A DNA stretch of 52,294 nucleotides. Source: Chara braunii (taxonomy: Eukaryota > Streptophyta > Charophyceae > Charales > Characeae). Position numbers and translations under genes: made by a program. The notes beneath the pieces were generated by a model that was given only the letters and a program-made list of their open reading frames with translations, had not been told where the DNA came from and did not search any database. The stretch covers positions 1 through 52,294 of the forward strand of contig BFEA01000216.1 in NCBI GenBank assembly GCA_003427395.1, written 5' to 3'. Below are positions 32,255-42,869 of the stretch, one piece after another. Positions within the stretch are counted from its first letter, which is position 1. Every line of letters starts with the position of its first letter.

Positions 32255-32825
32255 GCGGCCTAGGCCGCGGGTGTCACATAGCTATGCGGGCCCACTAGCA
32301 AGCATATTGCCACCAAGTTACCCTGCGGCACAGGCCCAACCTATGGCGCCGCCTCCGCCACCCGCGCCAAGTTCACAAGGCAGTGTGGCAGGAGGAGTGG
32401 GCCAGGGTCAGGGTAATTAAGGGAATGGAGGAAGGGGTGGAGGAAGAGGGCACGACAAAAATAGTGGAGGCCGAGGTGCAGAACAATGGGATAAACAAGG
32501 CTATCAGGGTCAGGGGAATCAAGGGGGCCAAGGAAGCGGAAGGTCCCGTTTTGATTGGAGAACCGCTATATATCAGCATTGTGACAAACAAGGCCATACT
32601 ATACAGTTCTGCAATACTAGGCGGAAAGATGAAAGGGCAGGACTTATCTATTCCAATATGGATGGTGATATATACGATCAGTTCGGAGAGTATATTGACC
32701 GGAAGGTTCCAGGCGCAGTAAGATCGAAGGCTTAGAGAATGATAGTTGCGCGGCAAGCGCCGCCTGCCACATTCAGGTTGTGGCAGGAAAGGGATGATCC
32801 ACCAATCTAGGCTTCCAGAGTGGCC

Positions 32826-33074
32826 CGGGGTCACTTGCCCGGCCGGGTCAAAAACATAAAAATAAATAAAAATAAAAAAGTTATTTTTAAATTTTATTTT
32901 GTATTTTGAATTTGGTGAAGAATTTCGATGTGATCCTGAGGCAAAAGTTGTTCAGTTTATCTTTCTGCAATACATTTTTTTTTCTGGATTTTTGGAGTTT
33001 TCTTGTTTTTTGCTGGGACCTTCTCTGGTCCTCGCACGGGCTGGCCACTCGGGACGCAGGCGGCCCGGCTGGTA
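32826..33074. mobile_element. hAT-like non-autonomous transposon (element 6, GGCCCGG ends)
   Basis: GAGTGGCC (32818-32825) and GCCTGGCC (33075-33082) flank a 249-bp insert (6 of 8 match). The coding frame of the host retroelement runs on in phase from one flank to the other (LPEW then PPIKVEKV). The ends are rich in CCCGG/GGCC, and the centre (about 32906-32980, with GGCAAAAGTTGTTCAGTTTA) is the family core shared with elements 1, 3 and 4. The terminal repeats are too eroded to fix the last few bases of either end. Confidence 0.7.
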
Positions 33075-33082
33075 GCCTGGCC

Positions 33083-33960
33083 ACCAATTAAGGTGGAAAA
33101 AGTTGAATATGGCGAGGAAGTGACTCAAAGGCTGCCGACAGGGACGATAGAGGAAGAGCCCATAGTCATTGAGTCAGACGAAGAGGGTGAAAATGAGAAA
33201 GTAGAGTCAACTTCAATCCTTCTGGGAAGATGGAAGACTTGTGGGAGAAAATGGGTCGGTACCAGCAAAAGTTGGTAGATATCTGCGAGGAAGTGAAGGG
33301 TTGGAGGGCTGGTATTCCAAAAGTTTTTCTTTACGAGTCTGACCCTTAATCAATGTCGGGGCGACAAGGGTACCCTGGAGTGGCTGACGTGGGATCAGGC
33401 CCGCGGTCTGGAATGATGGTCAGACCCCCCATGACGCAAGGAAGGATGGCACAGGCGGCTCGCACCAGAGGTCAGGCTAAGGCCAATACTAGCCAGGAAC
33501 CTCTGCGGAAAGAGTCAGAGCCAAAAAGAAGAAAGGAGGTTATGAAGTTGAAGGATGAGGAGGAGGAGGACAAGCAGGATAAAAGGTTGCGCCAGGAAGA
33601 GGACCAGAGGGCGGAGCAAAGGGCTAAGAAGAAAGGAGCCCATGAGGAAACCGAGCAGATTATGCGCGATGTGGCGCCAAAGAAAAAGAAGTATGCGGTC
33701 CGGTTGGAGGAAGGGTTCGACGTGGAGAAGTTAATCGATAGATTACTTTAGGGTCATAACGACCTAGTGACCTTGAAAGCGATTATGGTGTCTGCTCCTA
33801 AGCTCCGCAACGAGCTAAAGGGAAGGCTCTCTCGGCGCTTATTGTCAAATGTCCATCTAAGCGTGATTCTGCCAAAGAAGGCGGAGTGGGACGAAGATGG
33901 ACTGGAAATTCGTGGCATGTGGAATGGTGGATCTGGTTGTAAAGGGATCTAGGTGCGCAA
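33083..33960 (+). pseudogene. Acidic/charged linker between gag and protease
   Basis: The frame carries VEKVEYGEEVTQRLPTG, an acidic run (EEPIVIESDEEGENEKVE) and, from 33353 to 33751, a Lys/Glu/Arg-rich segment (EEEEDKQDKRLRQEEDQRAE) likely to form coiled coil, ending KKYAVRLEEGFDVEKLIDRL. Then KAIMVSAPKLRNELKGRL leads into the protease. Stops at 33348 and 33749 and frame changes break it. It is part of the gypsy polyprotein; I recognise no separate domain. Confidence 0.55.
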
Positions 33961-34606
33961 CGATGGTGGGTACAGAGGCAGAAATAGACCGCTCAGATTG
34001 CGACATTTTGCACGGGGCCAACTGCAAAGTCGTATTTTGTGGCCTAATATACTTATTGAGATTGGGAGAGTGAAGATCAGAGCTTGCTTCTTCGTCGTGC
34101 CAGACGTGGATCATGCCATCCTCCTAGGGAGGTCGTTCTTGTGCAGGACAGAAACGTTGATGTTTAATAAACACGACGGAACTCTGATCCTGATCCTGTG
34201 TGACCCGGTATGTGAAAACTACGAGATAATCACCTGTCGAAACAAAGGCCCGCAGAGCATTAGGAATTGGCCCAACTCTGGTTCATTCACAATTGAAGTA
34301 TCAGAGGACAAACGTCGGAAGCTCCGTGAGGAACCAACAGATGAGGCACAGGAGGAGGTGTTTTCCCTCAGCTTGTCTGACGTGAACAAGGTCATGGATG
34401 TAGTGGCCACACACGAGATGCCGGATCCAAACGTCATTCAGACACTAAGAGAGCAAGTTCTGGAGTGTCCCCAGGCTGGGGAATTGGAGCTGGTCTATCG
34501 GCTTCCGGACGGAAGGAGGGACCCTACATTGATGCAGACAGAAGCAGTAAGCCGCTTTTTTTTAGTGGACGGCTCAAGCAGGGTTCCCAAAGGCGGTACA
34601 AGACGA
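33955..34606 (+). pseudogene. pol: Retropepsin-like protease, active site lost
   Basis: The expected active-site stretch lies near 33963-33990 in one frame and reads ATMVGTEAEI: the Asp and the Gly of D-T-G are replaced by Gly and Glu, each by a single base change. The second hallmark, AILLGRSF near 34112-34135, is in a different frame, within an open stretch running to 34606. The sequence after it (FTIEVSEDKRRKLREE, SDVNKVMDVVATHEMPD) is the linker towards RT. The region 34610-34920 is dense in stops. Loss of the catalytic Asp means no activity. Confidence 0.7.
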
Positions 34607-34924
34607 TAGACAAAAAGTGTCGCCCAATTCTTGTCCTTGTCACAGAAGATGAGGAGGTTTATTACGAACAGGAACGAGGATTGATATGGCGCGTGAGGGA
34701 GCAAGCAGCGATGGGGTCATGTTGTATCAATGAAGAGAATAAGGAAAAATTGATAGTGGGAGAGTCAGAGTTCTCACTACCCCAGGAGAGGACGCTGATG
34801 ATAGAGTTGATGAAGAAGAGGCATCGCGCCTATGCGTTCAATGATGATCAGCGAAGGCGGTTGGACGTAGATAAGATCCCCATGATCCGGATTCATACCG
34901 TGCCGCATGAGCCGTGAAATTTGA

Positions 34925-35730
34925 GAGGGGTATGGTATCCCAATCCTGACGAGGAGAAGAAGGTAGTAGATTATCTCGACGACAAGATACGTACGCATGT
35001 CGTCGACTACTCAAGTGAGCCGTATGCGTCTCCATGGTTTTGTTTTGTTATGGGACATTGCGGTGAGATTTGCAGCGGATGAATGCAGTGACTGTGCGAG
35101 ATGTGGGAGGTTTGTCAAACGCAAATGCGCTGTCAGAGCCCTGTGCTGGAAGACCTATAATTTCACTTACAAACTTGTACCCGGGGTACGACCAGTTTCC
35201 AGTCTACCCGTTAGACGGGTCGGTGACGGCGATGCATACGCCTAAAGGGTTTATTTATATGAATGTGGTTCCGCAAAGGTGGACTAATGCGGTGGTAATG
35301 ATGGTTCAACGACATATGATTCGAGCCATGCAGTCAGTCAGCCCTCATATCACTTAGCCGTATATTGACGACTTGGCGGTAAAAGAACCGACAGAGAAGG
35401 AGAATGACGAAGTCTTGCCGGGTGTAAGGCGTTTTGTCTGGAAGCATATTCAGGATCTTGATAAAGTTCCGAGTTTGCTTGAAAAGCACAACCTCACAGC
35501 AAGTGGAGCCAAGTTCTGACACTGCATGAGGGAGGCTACCATCTTGGGGTTCATTTGTAGTGAGAAGGGTCGTCGGCCGGATGTGAAAAAGACGGACAAG
35601 ATTATCGAATGATCAGTACCTTTCCATTTCATAACAGATGTGAGAAGCTTCCTCGGCACGTGTGGGTTTTGGAGAACCTTCGTCAAGAATTTTGTTGTCA
35701 AAACTGAGCACTTGAGAAAGTTAGTTCGTT
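34925..35730 (+). pseudogene. pol: Reverse transcriptase of the plus-strand gypsy element
   Basis: The RT blocks are present in three frames: SEPYASPWFCFV near 34979-35045, then QRMNAVTVRDVGG and NLYPGYDQFPVYPLDGSVTA (35070-35245), WTNAVVMMVQRHM, and the catalytic box YIDD at 35361-35372 directly after a stop. NLTASGAKF, ATILGFICSEKG and VRSFLGTCGFWRTFVKNF continue to about 35700. The first catalytic Asp region reads SLTNLYPGY, so Asp is replaced by Asn. At least three frameshifts and several stops make this clearly dead. Confidence 0.85.
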
Positions 35731-35771
35731 AGGATCAGGAATGGACCTGGGGTGAGGAGCAGGAAAAGACG

Positions 35772-36443
35772 GTGGCTATGATGAAGGAGGAGTTTCGAGA
35801 AGGAGGGTTAGTTCTGGGAGCACCGGACTATGATGCCACTGAGGTAAGACCATTTGTCATTGAAACGGACGTTGGACCGACTGCCTTGGGAGGAGTCCTT
35901 ATTCAAGCGGATTTTGAAGAAAACGAGAGGTCATTGAGGTTTGAAAGTCAGACACTTGATACGACGGAGAGAAATTACTATCAGTTTAAGAAGGAAACTC
36001 TCGCTGTTCTTCACTACCTAAGGATCTTCCAGAATTATATTTTTGGAAGGAGGTTCATATTAAGGGTAGATCCGACCACGCTTGCCTACTCGGTAAGGAA
36101 TTGTGTTCCATCAGATCCTACAGTCGTCAGATGGTTTACTCATATCTGGATGTTGAATTTTGAGTTGGAAAGGATCCCTAGGAACAAGAATACAGCAGAT
36201 GGGTTAAGTTGCATCGACTGGGACCAGCAGAAGGAGAAGGCAGTAGAGGTTACGCCCCCGGTTGATGGGTTCCTGGATCAAGAAGAAGACATATGTCTTC
36301 ACATAAATGAATGGTCCCTGCGAGTGTTGAATTGCGTTGGCCATCCCATTTGGCTTGCACCCAGGGGGTATGAACAGAAGGCAGAGTTTGTGCTCAAGCC
36401 TTTTGAGGAAGAGGACCCATGGGGCGGCACGAATTTCCAATGA
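35772..36443 (+). pseudogene. pol: RNase H domain of gypsy pol (longest clean block)
   Basis: An open frame of 223 codons carries VIETDVGPTALGGVLIQ with the first catalytic Asp, RFESQTLDTTERNYYQFKKE, LRIFQNYIFGRRFILRVDPT and LERIPRNKNTADGLSCIDW, the full gypsy RNase H order. It is only a block within the polyprotein: the upstream RT is broken and a stop closes it at 36441-36443, and the next block begins one codon later. Confidence 0.88.
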
Positions 36444-37950
36444 ATGATGAAATTTGCGCTAGCAAGCACGCATAGTCTGGTGGAGGAGGTGAGAACGATA
36501 GAAGAAGGGTCGGACCAGGTTGAAAAGCATGAGGAGGTAATGGGAGGAATGTACCTCCTCGTCAATACGCTTCTGCAAGTAAACTTTTATCAGGTAAACT
36601 CGCTGAATCCGACTGAGAATGAAGGTGTGGTGCCAGAAAACCAGGATGACGAGTTTGAGGAGGGAGAGATCAAAGAGGCGTTCTATGCAGAGGAGTATGA
36701 TGGAATCTACCTGGAGCTGGGACTTCTCCTATCGTGTGAGATGAGGGATAGGGATGCAAGGGAAAAGGCTCAAAAGATGAAGCATCTCTATGTGGTGAGA
36801 GATGGTCATTTTTTTGTAAAAAGGCAAGTGGGAAACCAAGAAGGGTTTTGTGTGGCAGGAACCGTCAAATCGAATATAATAGTTGTGCTTCATGATGATA
36901 TTGCGGGAGGACATCAGAGAGTTACTGCCACGTATGCCAAGATAGGGGAGTTGTACTATTGGGATGGAATGATGGAGATGGTCAGTAAGTTCTGTTGTTC
37001 TTGCATACCTTGTCAAGAGAGGTCTCCTCAGAGACCAAGAGAACCGCTGCGTCCAAGGTTAGAAAGGGAAGTGGGGGTCGTAGTACATATCGACTTGCTC
37101 TTCATGCCAATTGGGGATCATGACTACAATTATATCTTCGATGCGCGTGATAACCTTTCTGGCTTTGTAGATGGATGTGCCATTCATACAAAGACCGGTT
37201 CGGTTTTGGTAAGCTGCATCGAGGAGTACTACCTGCGTTATCCCTTTGTCAGAGAGTTCGTGATGGATAGGGGGTCGGAATTCATCTGCCAAGAAGTGCA
37301 AGAGTTGTTGTTAAGGTACGGCGTGGTAGCCAATTATACCACTCTGCACACCCCCAGGCAAATGCTTCAGTTGAAAGAGGGCATAACACCATCACGAACC
37401 TTCTTGCTAAATGGACTGAAGGTAGGCCTAATCAGTGGCCAAGATACCTAAGGGCGGCATTTTTTGTCCATAATATTACGGTGAAAAGGACCACTAAGTA
37501 CGTGTCAGTCACGCTATGGTATGGGGGGCACGCTACTTTCCCAATCGAGAGTTTCTTGAAGACTTGGAGGCGTCAAGACTTATAAACCAACCTGTCCTTC
37601 GGGGAATTGCTCAACATTCGAGCGCGACAGGTGAGTGTGATTGAGGAAAGGATTCAGGAGGCGTCCAATCAAGTGAAAAAGAGCCGCATGGATGACAAGG
37701 CTCGTTGGGATCAGTTGGCGCGAGTATGAAAGGTACCCTTGGCAGTTGGGGATGTCGTAATGCTATCTGGCTCGTCCCTGGAGAAGCAGTGGTCCAGGAA
37801 GCTTGACAAAAGGTGGCTAGGACCCTATCGGATCGTGTGATGTGGAGATTTCGGCGCCTACCAGATTGAGGAGCTGGATGAAACGAAATGGAAAGATTGG
37901 GTATCAGGAACGAGATTGAAGAAATTTGTGGCCAGAGAGGAGGTAAGATA
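36444..37950 (+). pseudogene. pol: Integrase of the plus-strand gypsy element
   Basis: An open frame from 36444 to 37451 covers an acidic linker, the zinc-binding part (LHDDIAGGH and CIPCQERS, with all ligands visible) and two catalytic Asps (YIFDARDNLSGF and FVMDRGSEF). In a C-run near 37350 the frame slips: the third motif with the catalytic Glu (codon at 37373-37375, ASVERGHNT) lies in the next frame, which continues through SRMDDKARWDQL, WSRKLDKRWLGPYRIV and GTRLKKFVAREEVR to the stop at 37948-37950, with three stops on the way. The catalytic residues survive, but the frame does not. Confidence 0.87.
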
Positions 37951-38114
37951 GATGATCCAACTCCTTTAAAGTAGGATCCTAAGTATGTAGGAGAGATTCA
38001 TAGATAGAGCGCATGAGGTAAAGGGATGATATGATATATAGGTTGGATGGGTATGCTTGGTGAGAGTGTTTGGTTTAGCCTATTCCGCCTGTTTTCTTAT
38101 CCCAATGTGAGTCT

Positions 38115-38139
38115 GACGTCTCCTTTGCCTGTTGTGCAG
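38115..38139 (+). promoter_or_regulatory. Candidate splice acceptor before the second gag frame
   Basis: CTCCTTTGCCTGTTGTGCAG (ending at 38139) is a pyrimidine tract ending in CAG, 22 bases before the ATG at 38162. A spliced message would explain how a frame downstream of integrase could be read. No donor site was identified. Confidence 0.4.
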
Positions 38140-38161
38140 GTCTGACTTTACGAAGACAGCC

Positions 38162-40804
38162 ATGTCGAAAGGAGGGAGGGAGAAGCGGCCGTCACGAAAG
38201 CCATTGTGAGCATTGGGGGGTTAAGAGCGGCATGGGTCTCGCCACAAGGAGCACACGCCCGTATACCACGACGGGGATATAAAGCTATTCTTGGATGATT
38301 TCAGAGGGTATGCGGAGCACATGGGGTGGACGGTGGCCCAGATGATTGAGAGGCTGAGAGAGGCCGACAGGTTTGAGGAACCCATCACGCGGATCCGTAG
38401 AGGGGCGAGGACCAGACCAGAGGTGGAGATGAGGATGCAGGAGCTAAAACCGTCACCTGTGGGGCCAGATGCCAGGCTAATCCGCCTGAAGATTGAGAAT
38501 GTGAAGAATTTCATCCCCGCTTCCGAGCAGTTCATGCACGATCAACGCATATTGAGGGATGAGTGGACGCGGACGTTACCCCTATAGACCAGGAAAGCGG
38601 AGAGACCATTGGCCAGGAAGATCAGGGATATGATCCGGGACTGGGAGAGTTGTAGGGCACACCTGTAGGAGGCTTTTCGACGACCAGAGCCACTTCCGCT
38701 AAGGGTTGAGAGGCGACAAAGGAGCAAGAGGCAAAGGGACCCTGAGCCCAGAGAGGCCATATCATCTCGAGAAGGACGAAAGACACTCGCCAGGCTGGAG
38801 GAGGAGTCAGTATCTGGGCCAGAGGACCGAGGAGCCTATCCTGAGTGCGGACTTGGCCCGGTGGTTTTCATCGTTATACAGGAGAAGGATTGAGTGGATC
38901 TCCCCAGCGTGTGCGAGAGGAGGCACCGCCATCTGGAGGACCACTACAGGAGTTGGAGGCACATCTAGACATTTCAAAGTGGAGAGTATCACCGACTAGC
39001 AAGAGACGTGGTGAGCCGGCGGAAGGGGTACCTCGAGAGGAGGTTCGCGAACCGGAGCGAAAGCCGAGACAGAATGTTGAGAGAGGACATGTTACAAAAG
39101 AGGTGATAGACGTTGAGGAGGATACTCCACCTCAGGCGCATGCTGTAGAGTTGGGGCCAGAGATCGTACCAGAGATCGCCCGCGAGAAGGAGGAGTCTCG
39201 GCAGGAGAAAAGTTTGTCCCCGCCGCCAGGAGCAACCCTTTCGCCAGGGGTGAGGATGAAGATGGAGCGAGAACGGACTGGCTGGAGAAGAGAGGTCATC
39301 TCTACAATTGATAGGTATCTGGTTGCGCATGCCCAAGAACACCCTGACATCGAGGAGCCCGTGCCTATGGAGCCACCGCAAGAGCCACGCCAGCCAGAGA
39401 GAGAGGCGGGGGTCGACATTCCGAACAGAGCAGACCATCGCACAAGAGGGAATGCGCCAGCAGGAGAGACGGACCAGAGTAGAGAAGCGCGTGGAGGAGA
39501 TTTAGGAGGAAAGGAAGAGATTAGAGGCGAGCACTTCCAGAGCAGCCACTAGACGCACCACCCAAACCATGTGGGATCAAGGAGATGTGGGATGAGTTTT
39601 GGGGCTCATATGGCGAGGGTTTGGCGGATCCAGAGCAGGCAGGACTCGGGACATCGAGGACGACGGATGAGTACTTGGACCGAAAAATCCGCTTCCTAAC
39701 CATTACATTTTTCAATAGGTATCTGATGTTGGAAGATGATCTGTCCGGGAAAAGATGAAGGAAGTGAGTCATCGAGTGCGTCTGGAAGCAGTTGAGGAAG
39801 AGGTCCGGGAGCTTAGGGCGTTGGTGGCTACTCAAGTTGTCATTATCCGGGACTTAAGGCAGCAGCCTTGGGATGTGGCAGCTAGGACGGAAGAGGAGAC
39901 GCCTACCAGAGTAGTGGACAGGACTGAGGGCGGCAGTTATGATATTCAGGGAAAAGCGGCGCGGGGTCTTTCTGGACAGCCGACTGTGGCAGAACCCTCT
40001 CAGGAACCATTTATCGGGAAGGCCATCCTGGAGCCAAAGGAAGCAAAGGCAAAGAGGGAAGCAGAAAAGGAAGCTTTTGAGTTCCAAACGCCTACAAATC
40101 TTGCCACCCAGCCTATAGCGTCTTCTGAGCTGGAAGCAAAATCTGTGCCAATGCAAGTACAAGATAGGCAGCAAACAACAACCAGTGAGCCTACACTTGG
40201 ATCTAATGAGGGGTCCATGGGTATACTTCTTGAGGCAGTTGACACTATACAGGAAAAGGCGAGTCTGTTTTCGCCTGAGCAGAGGGTGAAGGAGTCTCCT
40301 TAGAGAGAGATGATGATTGCGATGGAGGGCGTCATCGAGGGCAGGCCCCAGAGGTTGGATACACCTGAATATAGGCCAGAGGGAGTTGAAATACAGAGGG
40401 AGTCGAGTACTCAGGAGTTAGAGACGAGACCGGAGGAGCCTATGGGTATGCCTCAATACTACGAGGTAGCCAGAGAGGCTAGTGAGACACCCTCATCGCC
40501 AGGGTTGCAGAAGAAGAAGAAGAGAGGCCGAAAATCAGGAGACTTGTTTTGTTTCTTCTGCAAGGATGAGTAGCATAGGGTCTTGCAATGTCCTAAGTTT
40601 TTAAAAGACAAGGCAGCAGGGAAGGTTACTGAGAGTGGTGGTCGAATGTATGATAGGCAGGGTCGAGTGGTTGAGCGGACTGCCGATGGAGGTAGAGCTC
40701 AGTTGTACAGGCAGAACCAGGAGGAGATGAGTGAGCAGGGACTGGTTCGCCTATGTATCGATAACCACTATGACATAGCGACGCTGAGAGGAGTGTGCAT
40801 TTGA
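38162..40804 (+). pseudogene. gag: Second gag-like ORF, downstream of integrase
   Basis: It starts MSKGGREKRPSRKP. Near 38255-38580 comes YHDGDIKLFLDDFRGYA and GWTVAQMIERLREADRFEEP, in the position of a capsid N-terminus. A long Pro/Glu/Arg-rich, probably disordered part follows (frames change near 38850 and 39440), then a coiled-coil-like LEAVEEEVRELRALVATQVV (39780-39845). The end has KKKKRGRK and a zinc knuckle CFFC-4-H-4-C with a stop inside it (near 40550-40590), then GRMYDRQGRVVERTADGGR to the stop at 40802-40804. It is not related to the gag at 29767 by any motif I can see. It is either the remnant of another gypsy element joined here or a true third ORF. About nine stops and two frameshifts mark it as dead. 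Confidence 0.75.
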
Positions 40805-41464
40805 GTCAAATTCAGTTTGTACCATGATTTTTTCTTTTTTTCTTGTTAGAAGTTTGGACACCCACGCTGGAAGTGTATATATAGGAGTACAGCATAGGGT
40901 TGCCACTGAGGCTCTTCTTAGTAAACATGAGGGTCAAAAGTTAGTGACATCCCATGAGGGATACTCTTTATTTGATTCATTGAGAGGAGGATTTCAATTG
41001 TGGATTCAGTGCATTTTTGGTAATACGTCAGTCATGTACCATATTTAGAAGGGGTTTGGTTAGTCCGAATGAGTTATGGATCGGGACTATTATTTGTGTG
41101 TTTGGATGAGATATCTCGTCCCTTAGTGTGCTTTGATTTCAGGCCTATTTGAGACTCTCCCCTGGTATATGACAATCACAATCACTTTCACAAGTGTACT
41201 TTTATCCTGATGTATGATGGTTTTGTGTGAGAGGTGTATGAGGAACATCTTATGCTTGTATTGTGGATTTTATGTGAGTATGAATGAATGTAAATTGTCT
41301 ACTTTTCGGTATACTCGTGCGAACTATCCATGGGCGGATGATGGGGCCGGGTATAAGGAGAGAGAGTGCACTCTATTTTTGTGAAAGAGTGTGAGAATCC
41401 TAAGGGATTTACGAGTCTTTGAGACTCCAACGCTTTTCCATGTCGAATGTTTATTGTTGAGTTG
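40805..41464. other. No recognised gene
   Basis: AT-rich sequence between the second gag-like frame and copy B. A 3' LTR of the plus-strand element would be expected here, but I could not match it to 28.5-29.4 kb. Confidence 0.4.
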
Positions 41465-42059
41465 TGATGAGTCCGAACCACAAAACATGCATGCAATCAC
41501 ATCAAGGACTTAACCAAAAGTACACACACTACACGAGGTCAATCTCAACCAATCTTTGCATTCATACCCCTCGCTTTAGCCATGCAAGCCCCAACCTTTG
41601 TCAAACCTTACATAATTAAATACTCAGTACCTTTGTTAAATGACCGTTCAATCAAAGTCCGGATGAAAACCTTAATAAAACAAATCAAAATCACCGGGCT
41701 AAAACTTTTAGGTTCAGTGCCGAGAGTGAAATGGAGTTGAGTAGTAAACCGATGAATAAAAAACCGACATGCTATCATTGATAACCGAAGATGATCCTTA
41801 TAGGATAAAGCTGAAACTAGTTCAAATCCTGAATCGAACGATCAAGCAGATCTGTAACATAATCTATTTCTATAAGTCCATGAAAAATAATCTCCATATC
41901 ATGATCTCGCAAAAAATAGTTCTACTTAACTAAGCTTGAGTTTACCCCTAAGCAAGTGCCCAAACAAAGGTTGACCCTGACAAAATTTCCTTTATACAGA
42001 GTGGATCGCCAAATCACCACCTGTCAAAAGATAATATGTCTCCTCTTATAATAACAAAA

Positions 42060-42600
42060 TTTCGGCAGGGCTTCATGCACAAAAAGTACCTTATCAAAAT
42101 TCATATTAACCCGAATATAAAAATTGGAATAATCTCTAACTCTGGAAAGTCACATTTGTCGGACTCCCTGAATTAGCAAGAAATTGGGCAACATTCCCTT
42201 TAGAAAATTAGACTTCCCAAATTTATAGTATGTCAGATACGAACTCAAAAGTGAAACTTTCCACGAAGAGAAATTCAACTAACTCCTTATATTTGTAGAA
42301 ATTTCGGCACCACTCCCTTTAGAAAAGTGTTATTCCAAAATTTATACAAAGCTAAGTTCAATAATATGACTGAAGATCCAATTTTTTCAAATTCTCTGAT
42401 TTAGCAAAAAATTGGGCAGCACTTCCTTTAGAAAAGGAGGTTTTTCAGATTTTTTACTAAGCCATATATAAAGTTTAGACAAACTGAACTTTGAGAAGTC
42501 CAAATTCGACTAACGCATTGAATTTGCAGAACTTTCGGCAGCACTTTCCGTAGAGAGAGTAGCTTACCAAGATTTATACAAAGCCAAGTATAAAAAATGA
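42060..42600 (-). repeat. Stem-loop array 2 in copy B
   Basis: This is the counterpart of 26490-27040. TTAGCAAAAAATTGG (42401-42415) pairs with CAGATTTTTTACTAA (42446-42460) with wobble pairs. The centres carry variants of GGGCAGCACTTCCTTTAG, the reverse complement of copy A's CTGAAGGGAATGCTGCCC. Confidence 0.65.
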
Positions 42601-42869
42601 TCCCACAAAATATGAGAATTCGCCTTAAAAAAATAAAGTGAGCTAAAAAAAATGCAGAAATTAAGCGAACTCCTATCGCTCTAGCACATGACGAGCAACA
42701 AAAACAACTACCTGTCCAAACTGAAACTCAGACGAAGTAGTAATCTCCTTCAACCATATGCAAGACCAAACCACAATGAGTAAGTATTCTCACTATCCCC
42801 AAGTCAAAATCCTCATAGATAGTTCATGAAACTTTCAGATGATTTAACCCTTATACCCAACTTCCATAT

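Larger units (their letters stand above)
30816..32281. mobile_element. hAT-like transposon in gag (element 5, GCGGCC ends)
   Basis: It starts CTACGTGACACC and ends GGTGTCACATAG (11 of 12 paired). The flanks are CTATACGG (30808-30815) and CTATGCGG (32282-32289), an 8-bp target duplication with one difference. The gag reading frame is in phase across the insertion. The ends are crowded with GCGGCC/CCGCGG, with a 20-nt perfect palindrome at 32252-32271 and a 37-bp tandem duplication at 32181-32254. The assembly gap and (CA)n/(CT)n tracts lie inside it, so the interior is mostly unseen and the family core cannot be confirmed. Total span is 1466 bp including Ns. Confidence 0.88.
29767..32722 (+). 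pseudogene. gag: Gag of the plus-strand gypsy element, split by a hAT-like insertion
   Basis: It starts MSKGIADGAGTVLAIDDLVE at 29767. VNTFHFNGERVSDWLDLVEQ is a typical retrotransposon capsid start, followed after a frameshift near 29990 by ARFKDGMQRKYKLGDDLL and AFVQEFKKKARNVRGI. Pro/Gly/Gln-rich sequence leads to 30815, where hAT-like element 5 interrupts. Coding resumes in the same phase at 32282 (proline-rich, then Gly/Arg-rich). Near 32565-32605 the zinc knuckle reads YQHC-4-H-4-C: the first Cys of the usual CX2C is Tyr. A stop lies at 32418-32420. Stops, the frameshift and the insertion all mark a dead gene. Confidence 0.85.
27640..37950 (+). mobile_element. Ty3/gypsy-type LTR retrotransposon, plus strand, with nested insertions
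   Basis: In order: LTR/leader, primer site (29363), gag (29767-32722), an acidic linker, protease, RT (YIDD at 35361), RNase H and integrase to the stop at 37948-37950. Three hAT-like elements are nested, one in the leader and two in coding sequence. It lies exactly between inverted copies A and B. The left limit is provisional, and the right limit is open because a second gag-like frame (38162-40804) follows directly. All frames are broken. Confidence 0.82.

Noticed and set aside
28532-41464. A matching pair of LTRs for the plus-strand gypsy element
   Set aside because: I compared the leader before 29361 with 40805-41464 and saw no convincing shared sequence, so no LTR pair is claimed.
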